Assembly: GCF_016863295.1 (NCBI RefSeq)
Contig: NZ_BOOP01000036.1
Location: 1-64,000, forward strand
Length of the DNA stretch: 64,000 nt
DNA from: Planotetraspora phitsanulokensis
GTDB lineage: Bacteria > Actinomycetota > Actinomycetes > Streptosporangiales > Streptosporangiaceae
Direction: 5' to 3'
This document shows, in pieces, positions 1 through 8,514 of the stretch. Numbering within the stretch: position 1 is the first letter of the stretch; the number at the start of each line of letters is the position of its first letter. The translations under genes were made by a program, and so were the position numbers. Under the pieces are notes generated by a model, which made no database searches, was not told the DNA's origin, and saw only the letters and a program-made list of their open reading frames with translations.

Positions 1-5
1 CTTTC

Positions 6-49
6 AAAAATGGGGCCGCCCTGATCAGGGGCGGCCCCATTTTTGTTTT
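6..49. terminator. Rho-independent terminator at window start
   Basis: A GC-rich stem (TGGGGCCGCCC pairing with GGGCGGCCCCA) closes a short TGATCA-containing loop and is followed by a T-rich tract at 40-49. The A-run on the left makes it work on either strand. It most likely ends a transcript that enters from outside the window. Confidence 0.85.
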
Positions 50-60
50 CACGACCGATT

Positions 61-354
61 CTCGGAACCTGAAGGGCGCCGGCATCGCGCCTGGCTGGAG
101 CGCTGTCGTCCATCTTCAGGTTCGGGAACCACCGGGGGCGCGCTAGGCTGGAACTAGCCGGGCCACCCCACCACGGGTGGCCTTCGTTACGTAGAACGGG
201 TAGCGAAGGCTACGGCACACAACGAGGTCTCAGCGGACCTACGGCAAATCAGGCTGGTCTCCCCTGACACTGAGCCGATATCGGGCATCTTCACCGCTCG
301 GCGTATCCGGGAACTAGTAGCGCGGCCAGCGAACCGAGCGCACATCCGTACGCG
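61..354. other. Structured non-coding region upstream of the first gene
   Basis: No convincing ORF lies here. It holds several inverted repeats: AACCTGAAG at 66-74 with its complement at 114-122, a perfect 8-bp hairpin at 161-168/175-182 (GGCCACCC/GGGTGGCC), and a 10-bp hairpin with one G-T wobble at 181-190/200-209. I compared it by eye with tmRNA, RNase P RNA, SRP RNA and tRNA signatures and saw no match. It could be a structured leader, a small RNA or decayed terminators. Confidence 0.4.
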
Positions 355-3141
355 GTGAGCGAGCAACAGAGGACAGAAGTGAACAGAGAAGACGGGCGTG
401 ACGGCGGGAGCCGTGGCGGAGACAGCCGTGATGAGGGCAGGAACGTGAGCGGCCGCTCCGGCGGCTACCGCGGCGATGGGGGAAGAGACGGCTCGGGGAG
501 CCGATACACGGGGCGGCGTGAGGGCTCCCCCGCAGACCGCGATCGTGGGGACCGCCCTTTCCGCTCTGACCGATCCGGCGGCTTCCGTGACCGCGACGGT
601 GGGGCCGGCGGCCGATCCGGGGGACGTCCCGGCGGCGATCGAGGTGGCCGTTCATACGGTGACCGTGACAGCTTCCGCGCCGGCGACCGCCCGAGGCCCT
701 CCTACGGTGACCGTGACGCCTCTCGCGGTGGCTACGGCAACCGTGACCGCGACGATCGTGGCTCCGGCGCTCGTGACGGCGGTCGGCCCCCGCGTGAGGG
801 TGGCCGCTTCGGCGACCGGCCCGACCGTTCCGATGACCGTGGCGGATACCGCGGGGGAGACCGCCCGCGCTCCTATGGTGATCGTGGACCTTCCCAGTCC
901 GGCGGTGGATTCAGAGACCGTGACGACCGCGGAGGCCGCTCGTTCCGTTCCGACGACCGAGGCACCCGACCGCCGCGCGACGATCGCGAAGGCGGCCGCC
1001 GTTTCGGCGGCGACCGCGAGGGTGGCAGGGAAGGGTTCGGCGCGCGTCCGCCACGTGAGGGCGGGTTCGGCGGGCGATACGGTTCCCGGGATCGTGACGA
1101 TCGCGGCGGCCGGCCCTACCAATCTCGCGATGACCGGGGCGGCAGGCCCTTCCAATCTCGCGATGACCGGGGCGGCAGGCCCTTCCAATCTCGCGATGAC
1201 CGGGGTGCTAGGCCCTTCCAGTCTCGTGACGATCGTGGTGGCAGGCCCTTCCAGTCCCGTGACGACCGTGGCGGTCGTCCGTTCCAGAGCCGCGATGATC
1301 GTGATGGTCGTCCGTCCCAGTCTCGTGACGACCGTGGTGGCAGGCCGTTCAAGAGCCGCGACGACCGTGGCGGCTTCACCGGCGACCGTGGGCCGCGTGG
1401 TGAGGGGCGCTCTGATCGTCCTCAGCGGTCCTACGGCGACCGCGACGGATTCCGCGGAGGCGACCGCCCTCAGCGCTCCGGTGAGCGCGGCGCATACGGT
1501 GACCGGCCGAGCCGCTCGTACGGTGATCGCGACTCGACGCGCGCCGGTTACGGTTCCCGCGACGGTGGTGGCGACCGGCCGCCGCGTCAGGGCGGCGGCG
1601 GCTTCGGCGGCCGATACGGCTCTCGCGATCGCGACCAGCGCGCAGGCGGCGGCTTCCGGGACGACCGCCGTGGTGCTGAAGGCCGGGAGCAGGGCCGTCC
1701 TCAGCGTGACCAGGATCGCGAGGCACGGCCGTTCCGTGATCGTGAGCGCTCCGACTCACGCGACCGCGCACCCCGTCCGTACGGTGATCGCGACGACCGG
1801 GGCGGATCGCGGCCCTTCCGCCAGGAGGAGGGCGGCGGGTCCCGGGCCAGGTACGGGAGGACCGACGAGCCGCGAGAGCGTGAGCGGCTGCCCGAGCTCG
1901 AGGCGGACATCTCTCCGGACGAGCTCGACCGCGAGACGCTTGCGGAGCTTCGCTCGCTGCCCAACGATCTCGCCGACCTGGTGGCCTCGCATCTCGTGGC
2001 GGCCGCTCGGGCGCTGAGTGTCGACGAGCCCGAGCGCGCCTACGAGCACGCGAAGGTCGCCCGCCGGTTCGCCGGCAGGATCGGTGTGATCAGGGAGGCG
2101 ACCGGGATCGCGGCCTACCGGGCCGGGCAGTACGCCGAAGCCCTCGCCGACCTGCGTGCGGCGAGGCGGATGACGGGATCTGACGCGTATCTGCCCGTCA
2201 TGGCGGACTGCGAGCGCGGTCTCGGACGGCCTGAGAGGGCTCTCGACCTCGTCCGTTCGAAGGAGGCCGAGCGCCTGGACCGTGCGGGCAAGATCGAGCT
2301 CGCCATCGTCGAATCCGGCGCGCGGCGTGACATGGGCCAGTTCGACGCGGCCGTGGTCACTCTGCAGCGCCTCACGGAGCTGCGGGATCCGCAGCGCAGG
2401 GCATGGTCGGTGCGTCTTGCCTACGCCTACGCGGACGCGCTGGCGGCGGCAGGCCATGAGTCCGCGGCGACCGACTGGTTCGAGCGGGCGATGACCTTCG
2501 ACGAGGACGGTGAGACCGACGCGGCCGAACGGTACGCGGAGATCACCGGCGCGGTGATCGAGGACCTCGAGGAGGACTTCGACGAAGCCGATGACGAGCT
2601 CAGCGACGAGCTCGATGACAACCTCGGCGACGATTTCGGCGACGACGCGGCGGCGGACGCTGTCGGCGATCTTGCCGTGAAGCCGCGCGACGCCGAAGGC
2701 GGCACCGTGGACGCCGACTTGGACGAGGCCGACACAGATGAGGCGAACGCCGAGTCCGGCGAGGTGAGGCCGGTCGGCGACATTCTCGACGATCTTCCGC
2801 GGGAACGCGGTTCATCGTCCGGTGCCGTGGACGAGACCTCGAACGGAACCACCTCGCAGGCCGCGGAGGCCAACGCCGATGAGGTCGAGCCGGGCTCGGC
2901 ACACGAAGAGGACGCGGCCCCTGTGACGAGTGAGAACTCCGTGGCGGTGGAGGACGAGCAGTCGTCTGCCGGTGCCGGCGTGGCGGCTGCGGACCCGGCC
3001 GGCGCCGGGCAGGAGACGAAGAACGAGGTCAACGCGTTCGGCCCGGCCTTCATCGAACCCGATTTCGGCGACGCGGTCGGGGACGCCGAAGAGGATGAGG
3101 ACGCTGAGGATGCCGATGGCGGTGTGAAGCACCAGCCCTGA
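355..3141 (+). CDS. Large Arg/Gly/Asp-repeat TPR-like protein
   Basis: Function unknown. Three parts can be seen in the 928 residues. Residues 1 to about 510 are an Arg/Gly/Asp/Ser-rich low-complexity region that includes about 8.5 copies of an 11-residue repeat of the type RDDRGGRPFQS. About 520-750 is a helical region resembling tetratricopeptide repeats (LPNDLADLVASHLVAAARAL, then paired A-rich helices). About 755-928 is a very acidic Asp/Glu/Ala tail. The GTG at 355 is listed, but the GTG at 379 has the better ribosome site (AGAGGACAG) and may be the true start. A strong terminator follows. The RG/RD-rich N-terminus suggests RNA or nucleic-acid contact, which is inference only. Confidence 0.75.
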   Translation: MSEQQRTEVNREDGRDGGSRGGDSRDEGRNVSGRSGGYRGDGGRDGSGSRYTGRREGSPADRDRGDRPFRSDRSGGFRDRDGGAGGRSGGRPGGDRGGRSYGDRDSFRAGDRPRPSYGDRDASRGGYGNRDRDDRGSGARDGGRPPREGGRFGDRPDRSDDRGGYRGGDRPRSYGDRGPSQSGGGFRDRDDRGGRSFRSDDRGTRPPRDDREGGRRFGGDREGGREGFGARPPREGGFGGRYGSRDRDDRGGRPYQSRDDRGGRPFQSRDDRGGRPFQSRDDRGARPFQSRDDRGGRPFQSRDDRGGRPFQSRDDRDGRPSQSRDDRGGRPFKSRDDRGGFTGDRGPRGEGRSDRPQRSYGDRDGFRGGDRPQRSGERGAYGDRPSRSYGDRDSTRAGYGSRDGGGDRPPRQGGGGFGGRYGSRDRDQRAGGGFRDDRRGAEGREQGRPQRDQDREARPFRDRERSDSRDRAPRPYGDRDDRGGSRPFRQEEGGGSRARYGRTDEPRERERLPELEADISPDELDRETLAELRSLPNDLADLVASHLVAAARALSVDEPERAYEHAKVARRFAGRIGVIREATGIAAYRAGQYAEALADLRAARRMTGSDAYLPVMADCERGLGRPERALDLVRSKEAERLDRAGKIELAIVESGARRDMGQFDAAVVTLQRLTELRDPQRRAWSVRLAYAYADALAAAGHESAATDWFERAMTFDEDGETDAAERYAEITGAVIEDLEEDFDEADDELSDELDDNLGDDFGDDAAADAVGDLAVKPRDAEGGTVDADLDEADTDEANAESGEVRPVGDILDDLPRERGSSSGAVDETSNGTTSQAAEANADEVEPGSAHEEDAAPVTSENSVAVEDEQSSAGAGVAAADPAGAGQETKNEVNAFGPAFIEPDFGDAVGDAEEDEDAEDADGGVKHQP
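1093..1374 (+). repeat. 33-bp in-frame tandem repeat, about 8.5 copies
   Basis: Consecutive 33-bp units encode the RDDRGGRPFQS repeat of the first gene. The units at 1126-1158 and 1159-1191 are identical in all bases, which suggests recent expansion. Because the unit is a multiple of three, copy-number change keeps the reading frame. Confidence 0.9.
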
Positions 3142-3153
3142 TGGCGACGTGAG

Positions 3154-3197
3154 AGCGCCGCCGCCGAATGGATGATCATTCGACGGCGGCGCTTTTC
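3154..3197. terminator. Strong Rho-independent terminator
   Basis: Arms of 17 bp at 3154-3170 and 3177-3193 pair with one mismatch around a 6-base loop, followed by CTTTTCTG. It sits just after the stop of the large TPR-like protein. Confidence 0.85.
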
Positions 3198-3318
3198 TGT
3201 GTCAGAACGTCGTACGGCCTCGGGAGCACTCCGCTCGCCTCAGACCGGTCGATTCGCGGTCCAGACGCCGCCAGGTTCAGTCAGCCGGCGGCGCAGGGGG
3301 CGTGGTCGGACCGCGCGC

Positions 3319-4245
3319 TCAGGCGCCGGAGCGGTCGAGCCAGTGCATGATCCCGCCCACGTTCGACTCGGCGCCGCTGAGCAACTCGAACCGTTCGGCG
3401 GTGGCCGGATCGGCCTGGAGCGCCGTGTAGCGCTCTCGTGTGCGGTCGCGGACCATGGCCACCGCGTGATCGAGGTCGAGGCCATCCGAGCGGGCCTGCC
3501 TGGTGAGATCCACCCACACGCGGAGCTCCTCCGCCGACCGTTCGAGCGTCGCGGGCACGTCGTCCACCGGGCCGTAATGGCTGAACAGCAGCCGCTGCGG
3601 GCCGAGCGCCTCAAAGAGGCCGAGCGACCGGAGGGCCACCTCGAGGTCGAAGTCCGGGGGCGGGCTCGCCGGGCGCAGGTCGCCGGTCTCCGGCAGATAG
3701 ACCCCGGCGGCGTCTCCCACGTAGAGGTCGCCCGTGAGCGAGTCGAGAAGCCCCACATGGTGCTTGGCGTGCCCCGGGGAGTAGTGGCTCGCCAACGAGC
3801 GTCCGTTGCCCAGATCGACGGTGCCGACGTCGCCGAGTGCCCGAATCCGGGAGGCGTCCGTGGGCGAGAGCGTGCCGAACAGGGTGTCGAGCCTGTCTCC
3901 CCAGACCATTTTCGCGCTGGCCATCAGCCGTGTCGGGTCGGCGAGGTGCCGGGCGCCCTTCTCATGGACGACGATCTCGGCGGACGGGAAGTATCCGGCG
4001 ATGTCGCCGACGCCGCCCGCATGGTCTAGGTGGATGTGGGTCACCACAACGGTGGCCAGATCGTCCGGGCCCACACCGAGAGAGGCGAGAGCGTCCCGCA
4101 CGACCGGTGCGGAGGTGGAGGTCCCCGTCTCCACCAGGCACGGACGGTCGCCGAGGATGAGGTAGCCGGCGGTGATGCCCGAGTACCCGGCCATCCTGGT
4201 GTCGATCTCGTACACGTCCCCGCCGAGCGGTGTCACGTTGTCCAC
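3319..4245 (-). CDS. MBL-fold metallo-hydrolase
   Basis: A 308-residue metallo-beta-lactamase-fold hydrolase, probably cytoplasmic. The metal-binding signature THIHLDHAGG is at about 69-78 (H70, H72, D74, H75). Further likely ligands are H159 in SPGHAKHH, D178 in VGDAAG and the His of FSHYG near 220. The C-terminal helical part (about 225-308) is typical of the glyoxalase II/RNase Z-like branch. The start is GTG, the only sensible one before the conserved N-terminus. Family membership is clear but the substrate cannot be read from sequence. It faces the SSB-like gene divergently, about 100 bp away. Confidence 0.85.
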   Translation of the reverse strand: MDNVTPLGGDVYEIDTRMAGYSGITAGYLILGDRPCLVETGTSTSAPVVRDALASLGVGPDDLATVVVTHIHLDHAGGVGDIAGYFPSAEIVVHEKGARHLADPTRLMASAKMVWGDRLDTLFGTLSPTDASRIRALGDVGTVDLGNGRSLASHYSPGHAKHHVGLLDSLTGDLYVGDAAGVYLPETGDLRPASPPPDFDLEVALRSLGLFEALGPQRLLFSHYGPVDDVPATLERSAEELRVWVDLTRQARSDGLDLDHAVAMVRDRTRERYTALQADPATAERFELLSGAESNVGGIMHWLDRSGA

Positions 4246-4349
4246 AGGGCACCCCAGTAATCAGAACCGGTTCACACAGAATCGCATTCAGCTCATCGAG
4301 GCCCCAGCCTATTCATCGACAGTGATCTCCACGAGGGAGAGGGGATCAC

Positions 4350-5132
4350 ATGCACCGCAACGAGGTGATGCTGGTCGGCCGGTTGTCCATGGAACCGGTC
4401 GACAGGGAGCTTCCCAGCGGCAGCCTGCTCACACAGTGGCGGGTCGCCGTCCGTCGTCCGGATGACCATCCCGGGCGTCAACGATCCGACGCGATCGAGT
4501 GTGCGACCTTCGATGACGAGGTGCGTCACGTGGTCGCCGACTGGCTGGTCGACGACGTCATCGAGGTTCAGGGCGCCCTGCGCCGCCGCTGGTGGCGGGG
4601 CGGCAGCCGTTACGAGGTCGAGGTCCGGACGGCTCGCCGTGTCGCCCGCGAAGCGGACGACCTCGCCGACCAGTCCAAACGGGTCGTACGGCCCAAGGCG
4701 CAGCCCAAGCGGGCCGACGAGCACGACAAGCGCGAGCAGGCCGGTCAGCACGATGAGCCCGAGCGAGCCGACCAGGGTGAGGCGGAGTTCGAGCGGGCAG
4801 ATCAGCCCAAGCGGGACCGTCACGACCAGCACGACCGGTACGAGCCGGTCGACCAGCATGAGCGGGGCTTGCCGGACGAGGAAGCCGGCCAGATCAAACG
4901 ACTGGGTCACCTCATGCGAGGCCGCCGGAACGGGCGTGCCCGCCCGCTCACGTCGGCCGACCCCGGGGACGGCCGGCCCGGCGAGGGGCGAGGAATCCGC
5001 CGCAGACCGGTGATAAGCCTGCGCAGGCCGCGCCCGGCCCCGGCCGCGCCGCCCGGTACCCGAGACGGGGATGCCGCCGTGGATTCCGAGGGCGGGCGCG
5101 GTGCGCCAGGAGCCGATGACGGAGCCGGATAG
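4350..5132 (+). CDS. Single-stranded DNA-binding protein paralogue
   Basis: Residues 1 to about 100 look like an SSB OB fold (MHRNEVMLVGRLSMEP..., IECATFDDEVRHVV, VIEVQGALRRRWW), which would bind single-stranded DNA. The remaining 160 residues are a highly charged low-complexity tail (Asp, Glu, Arg, His, Gln). Canonical SSB ends in an acidic tip such as DDDIPF that recruits repair and replication proteins. This protein ends ADDGAG and lacks it. A strong ribosome site (GGAGAGGGG) precedes ATG 4350. It is probably an accessory SSB rather than the essential one, which in actinobacteria lies with rpsF/rpsR. Confidence 0.7.
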   Translation: MHRNEVMLVGRLSMEPVDRELPSGSLLTQWRVAVRRPDDHPGRQRSDAIECATFDDEVRHVVADWLVDDVIEVQGALRRRWWRGGSRYEVEVRTARRVAREADDLADQSKRVVRPKAQPKRADEHDKREQAGQHDEPERADQGEAEFERADQPKRDRHDQHDRYEPVDQHERGLPDEEAGQIKRLGHLMRGRRNGRARPLTSADPGDGRPGEGRGIRRRPVISLRRPRPAPAAPPGTRDGDAAVDSEGGRGAPGADDGAG

Positions 5133-5231
5133 CACCGGCAGGGTTCCCCCGTACTCCGCCGAGCACGTGTCGTCCGCTGAGCGCATACTCGCTCGAATGC
5201 GAGTCGCCCCGGGGCGTGGCTGCCGCCGAGC

Positions 5232-5390
5232 CCGCACACGCCGAGAGCGAGCCAGCCTCAGGCGCGTACACGCAGAGAGTGTGCCGTCCTCCGGCGCGTA
5301 CACGTCGAGAGCGTGCCGTCCTCTGGTGCGTACACCCCCGAGCCGTACGCGCCCGGGTGCGTACATGCCCGAGCGCGTACGGCTTCGAGT
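5232..5390. repeat. 32-bp intergenic tandem repeat, about five units
   Basis: GCGTACA recurs at 5264, 5296, 5328 and 5359, a 32, 32, 31-bp period, with a degenerate earlier unit from about 5232. Each unit continues with a GAGAGCGTGCCGTCCTC-like stretch. It lies between two convergent genes. There are no unique spacers, so it is not a CRISPR array. Confidence 0.75.
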
Positions 5391-5391
5391 G

Positions 5392-6627
5392 TCAGTTCGT
5401 GGCGAAGACGCGCAGGACCAGGCCGGTGCGCGGCTTGGGGCCGAACGAGGTGGACTTGCGCGGTACCCGTTCGCCCTGAGCCGCCACGGCGAGGACGTCG
5501 ACGGTGGAGAGCGGGTTGAGGATCACGGCCGTTCCCGAGCGCTGCCGCGCCAGCCGTACGGCGGCGTGGGGGTCGTGATGGACGACCAGGACGGCCTCTT
5601 CGCTGTCCTCGATGCCCCAGACCTTGGGAAGGAGGAACGTGGCGAGGATCGCGGTGTCGAGTGACCGCCAGCGCTCCGAATGATCGCCCGGCAGGGCGTG
5701 ATCGAGCTGCATCGGGTCCGGATCGGTGAGGAGGTGCGCCGAGCCGTCTCCGGCCAGCACGAACGCGGGCCCGGTCGTCGCCGCGAGCTCGGTCAGAGCC
5801 TCGTCCAGTGCGGTGAACTCGTGGACCTGCCAGGCGCCCTTCGCCCGGGCGGCGGCCTCCTCCAGCGGCAGGCCTGGGATCACCCGGTGGATCGCCCGGA
5901 GCTCTGGCGGGTAGGCCAGCGAGTCGACCAGGAACGCGAGCCCGTAGTCCCACGGCCCGGCCCCGTCGTGGTCGCCCCGCAGTGCCTGGTAGGTCGCGTA
6001 GCGGTGGTGCCCGTCGGCGATCAACGCCTGCCGGTCACGCAGATCCTCTTCCACCGCCGCGATCTCGCCGGGGTCGGTCACCGCCCAGAGCCGGTGATTC
6101 ACCCCGTCGGCGGTCCGAAGGTCCGCCAGTGGCCGCCGTTGGGCGGCCACCTCGTCGACGAGCCGTGATGCCGGCCCGCCGCCCTCATAGAGCAGGAAGA
6201 TCGGCTCGAGGTTGGCCTCGGTGGCCCGCATGAGCGCCAGGCGGTCGGCGACGGGCCCCGGCATGACGTTCTCATGGGGCAGCACGGAGGGGGAGCCGAC
6301 TCCGAGCGCGCCGATCAGGCCGCGCTGCACCGATCGCGGGCCGCTCTGTTCGTATACGTAGAGTCCCGGCAGCTCGTCGGTCGTGAGCACGCCGGAGGCC
6401 AGCCATTCGTTGAGCAGCGCCCTGGCCTCGCCGTAATGTCCTGTTCCGGGAAGGATCAGACGCACCACGTTGTTCGCATGACGAGCGAGTAAATCCCGCA
6501 TGTCGTCCGGGGAGATGAGGTCGTAGGGCGGGGAGGTGACCGCGGGCAGATCGTCCACTGCGAATCGCACGCCGTGGAACGGACGTAGCACCAGTCCCGC
6601 CCGTTCAGAACTCTCCATACCGGGCAT
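5392..6627 (-). CDS. DUF1015 family protein
   Basis: A 411-residue member of the DUF1015 family, whose biochemical role is not established. Family signatures are present: the N-terminal RPFHGVRF and SPPYDLISP block, LIADGHHRYATY near 215-230, and the C-terminal RKSTSFGPKPRTGLVLR. The ATG at 6627 is chosen; a second ATG at 6618 gives MESSERAGL and is equally possible. The frame stays open far upstream, but that part is antisense to the TPR gene and is not coding. It is divergent from the TPR-HAD pair with a 75-bp shared promoter region. Confidence 0.8.
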   Translation of the reverse strand: MPGMESSERAGLVLRPFHGVRFAVDDLPAVTSPPYDLISPDDMRDLLARHANNVVRLILPGTGHYGEARALLNEWLASGVLTTDELPGLYVYEQSGPRSVQRGLIGALGVGSPSVLPHENVMPGPVADRLALMRATEANLEPIFLLYEGGGPASRLVDEVAAQRRPLADLRTADGVNHRLWAVTDPGEIAAVEEDLRDRQALIADGHHRYATYQALRGDHDGAGPWDYGLAFLVDSLAYPPELRAIHRVIPGLPLEEAAARAKGAWQVHEFTALDEALTELAATTGPAFVLAGDGSAHLLTDPDPMQLDHALPGDHSERWRSLDTAILATFLLPKVWGIEDSEEAVLVVHHDPHAAVRLARQRSGTAVILNPLSTVDVLAVAAQGERVPRKSTSFGPKPRTGLVLRVFATN

Positions 6628-6702
6628 GTTGCCATAAGGCCCGGCTCCCCGACGCTGCGGTGCCCGGTTCTTCAGGAAATCGGTTGCAGGAGGCCTTTCC
6701 CC

Positions 6703-7131
6703 ATGATCCAGGGACGAAACGGAGCGTCTGACGCTGCCGGGTACCCGCCGGGCGGCCCGTCCGGCGACGTCTATGAGTGGTTCCAGCGTGGCGTGAAGCT
6801 GCTCACGGACGGAAGCCCGGCCGCGGCCGCCGCGATTCTCGAACGGGCCGCGCAGGCCGAGCCCGAGTCGCGTAGCATCCGGGAGGCCCTGGCGCGGGCC
6901 CAGTTCAACTCTCGTCAGTACACCGAGGCCGCAGGGAGCTTCCGCTTGATCGTCGAGTCCAACCCGACGGAGGACTACGCCTACTACGGGCTCGGCATGG
7001 CCCTGTGGCGTACCGGGGACATCGAGGCCGCCCAGGAGCCGCTCGCCGTGGCCGTCGCCATGCGCCCCCTGCGCCACTACGTCTCGGCTTTGAGCCAGGT
7101 GCGCGCCACGTTGCGGGCGAGGCAGGCATGA
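6703..7131 (+). CDS. Small tetratricopeptide-repeat protein
   Basis: A 142-residue protein with about three TPR-like helix pairs between residues 22 and 125 (VYEWFQRGVKLLTDG, AAAAILERAAQAEP, AEAAGSFRLIVESNP-type pattern, YYGLGMALWRTGDIEAA). TPR units mediate protein contacts; the partner is unknown. AGGAGG precedes the ATG at good spacing. The stop overlaps the start of the HAD gene by four bases (ATGA), so the two are translated together. The position before HAD and tlyA matches Rv1691 of M. tuberculosis. Confidence 0.8.
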   Translation: MIQGRNGASDAAGYPPGGPSGDVYEWFQRGVKLLTDGSPAAAAAILERAAQAEPESRSIREALARAQFNSRQYTEAAGSFRLIVESNPTEDYAYYGLGMALWRTGDIEAAQEPLAVAVAMRPLRHYVSALSQVRATLRARQA

Positions 7132-8150
7132 CGGTCGAGCAGGACGAGGCGGCGGGCTCCGGGTCGCTGCTCGGCAGGTACGACACCCTTCTCCTCGATC
7201 TCGACGGCGTGGTCTACCTCGGCGACCACGCCGTCTCCGGTGCTCCGGAGGCGCTTGAGCGGGCCAGGAAGGAAGGTGTGCGGCTGGCGTTCGTGACCAA
7301 CAACGCGTCGCGTACACCCGGAGCGATCGCCGAACATCTGCGCCGTCTCGGCGTGACCGCCGCCCCCGAGGACGTGGTGACCTCCGCGCAGGCGGCCGCG
7401 CGCCTGGTGGCCGAACACGTGCCGCCGGGCTCGGCCGTCCTCGTCGTGGGGGGAACGGGGCTGCGCGTCGCCGTGCGGTCGCACGGCCTCCGCCCCGTGA
7501 CCACGGCCCTGGACGCCCCCGCGGCGGTGATCCAGGGCATCTGGCAGGGCCTGTCCTACGGCCTGCTCGCGGAAGGCACGCTCGCCGTACGGCAGGGCGC
7601 GTGGTTCGTCGCCGCCAACGGTGACACGACCATGCCCACGAACAAGGGCGAGCTTCCGGGGAACGGCGCCATGAGCCGGGTCATCGCCGCGGCCACCGGA
7701 GTCGAGCCGGTCGTGGCCGGCAAGCCCGAGCCCCCACTGCACCGCGAGTCGGTGATCCGGACGGGGGCGGCGCGACCGCTGATCGTCGGGGATCGCCTGG
7801 ACACCGACATCGAGGGCGCCACCCGGGCGGGAGTGGACAGCCTGCTCGTCCTCACGGGGGTGACCGGCCCTGTCGACCTGCTCACCGCCGGGCCCGCCCA
7901 CCGCCCGGCGCACATCGCCGCCGACCTGTCGGGCCTGCACGCGCCGGCCGCGGACGTTCGCAGGCAGGGCTCGGGGTGGACATGCGGCGGCTGGACCGCG
8001 ACCTGGGAGGACGGGCGTCTCGACATCGACGGAAGGGGAGACCCGGTCGACGGCCTGCGCGCCGCCTGCGCCGCTGCCTGGGAGGCGGCGGGCGAGGGGC
8101 GCGCGGACGAGGACGCGGTCAAGGCGGCTCCCGCGATCCTCGGATTCTGA
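7128..8150 (+). CDS. HAD-IIA family phosphatase (NagD-like)
   Basis: A 340-residue HAD phosphatase. Motif I is DLDGVVY (nucleophile D24, acid D26), motif II is FVTNN (T57), the motif III Lys lies in AGKPEPPLH, and motif IV is VGDRLDTDI. The cap domain between motifs II and III fits subclass IIA, which includes NagD and phosphoglycolate phosphatase-like enzymes. The C-terminal ~70 residues after PVDLL are less conserved. ATG overlaps the TPR stop. M. tuberculosis Rv1692, a glycerol-3-phosphate phosphatase, occupies the same synteny position, so that activity is a reasonable guess. Confidence 0.87.
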   Translation: MTVEQDEAAGSGSLLGRYDTLLLDLDGVVYLGDHAVSGAPEALERARKEGVRLAFVTNNASRTPGAIAEHLRRLGVTAAPEDVVTSAQAAARLVAEHVPPGSAVLVVGGTGLRVAVRSHGLRPVTTALDAPAAVIQGIWQGLSYGLLAEGTLAVRQGAWFVAANGDTTMPTNKGELPGNGAMSRVIAAATGVEPVVAGKPEPPLHRESVIRTGAARPLIVGDRLDTDIEGATRAGVDSLLVLTGVTGPVDLLTAGPAHRPAHIAADLSGLHAPAADVRRQGSGWTCGGWTATWEDGRLDIDGRGDPVDGLRAACAAAWEAAGEGRADEDAVKAAPAILGF

Positions 8151-8170
8151 TCGCGGGATCGGGCGATCAG
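8147..8170. terminator. Inverted repeat spanning two convergent stop codons
   Basis: CTGATCGC at 8147-8154 and GCGATCAG at 8163-8170 form a perfect 8-bp hairpin. The left arm contains the HAD stop and the right arm contains the SCP2 stop. There is no T tract, so bidirectional termination is a guess. Confidence 0.45.
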
Positions 8171-8514
8171 AGGAGCTTGCGCAGACGCAGAAGGTCGCCG
8201 AGGCTGGCGTCGATCTTGACGCGGCCGCCGAGCAGGGCGCGCCCCATGTCGAGTTCGCCGTTGACCAGAGAGATCAGATCTTCGCTGGAGATGGTGAGCT
8301 TGACCTCCGCCGGGCGGCCGTCCTCGGGGGCGACCTCCTTGAACGGGTCGAGCCCGTTGCGGTGGATCCGGCCGTAGAAGGTCACGCCGAGGTCGGAGAT
8401 GCGGCAGGCCAGCCTGCGCTCGACCACGTGCTTGGCGCGATCTTCCGCGCTGATCTCGTCGAACTGCTCGACGAGCTTCTCCAGCGCCGCCCGGCACTCC
8501 TCGACGGTCGCCAT
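8167..8514 (-). CDS. SCP2 sterol-binding-domain protein
   Basis: A 115-residue protein that fits the SCP2 fold in length and pattern: an N-terminal helix (MATVEECRAALEKLVEQF), a central sheet (LACRISDLGVTFYGRI) and the conserved LTISSEDLISLVNGELDMGRALLGGRVKIDAS block. SCP2 proteins bind hydrophobic ligands in a tunnel; the ligand here is unknown. ATG 8514 is preceded by GGGAGAGGGAG, an excellent ribosome site; an ATG seven codons upstream is less likely. It is convergent with the HAD gene. Confidence 0.85.
   Translation of the reverse strand: MATVEECRAALEKLVEQFDEISAEDRAKHVVERRLACRISDLGVTFYGRIHRNGLDPFKEVAPEDGRPAEVKLTISSEDLISLVNGELDMGRALLGGRVKIDASLGDLLRLRKLL

Noticed and set aside
1093-1374. 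Possible CRISPR-like array from the 33-bp period
   Set aside because: Units are contiguous, in frame and without unique spacers; it is a coding tandem repeat.
5232-5390. Possible CRISPR-like array from the 32-bp period
   Set aside because: No repeat-spacer alternation; units are degenerate throughout.
6628-7317. N-terminal extension of the DUF1015 frame
   Set aside because: It runs antisense through the TPR gene, and the family N-terminus begins at about 6627.
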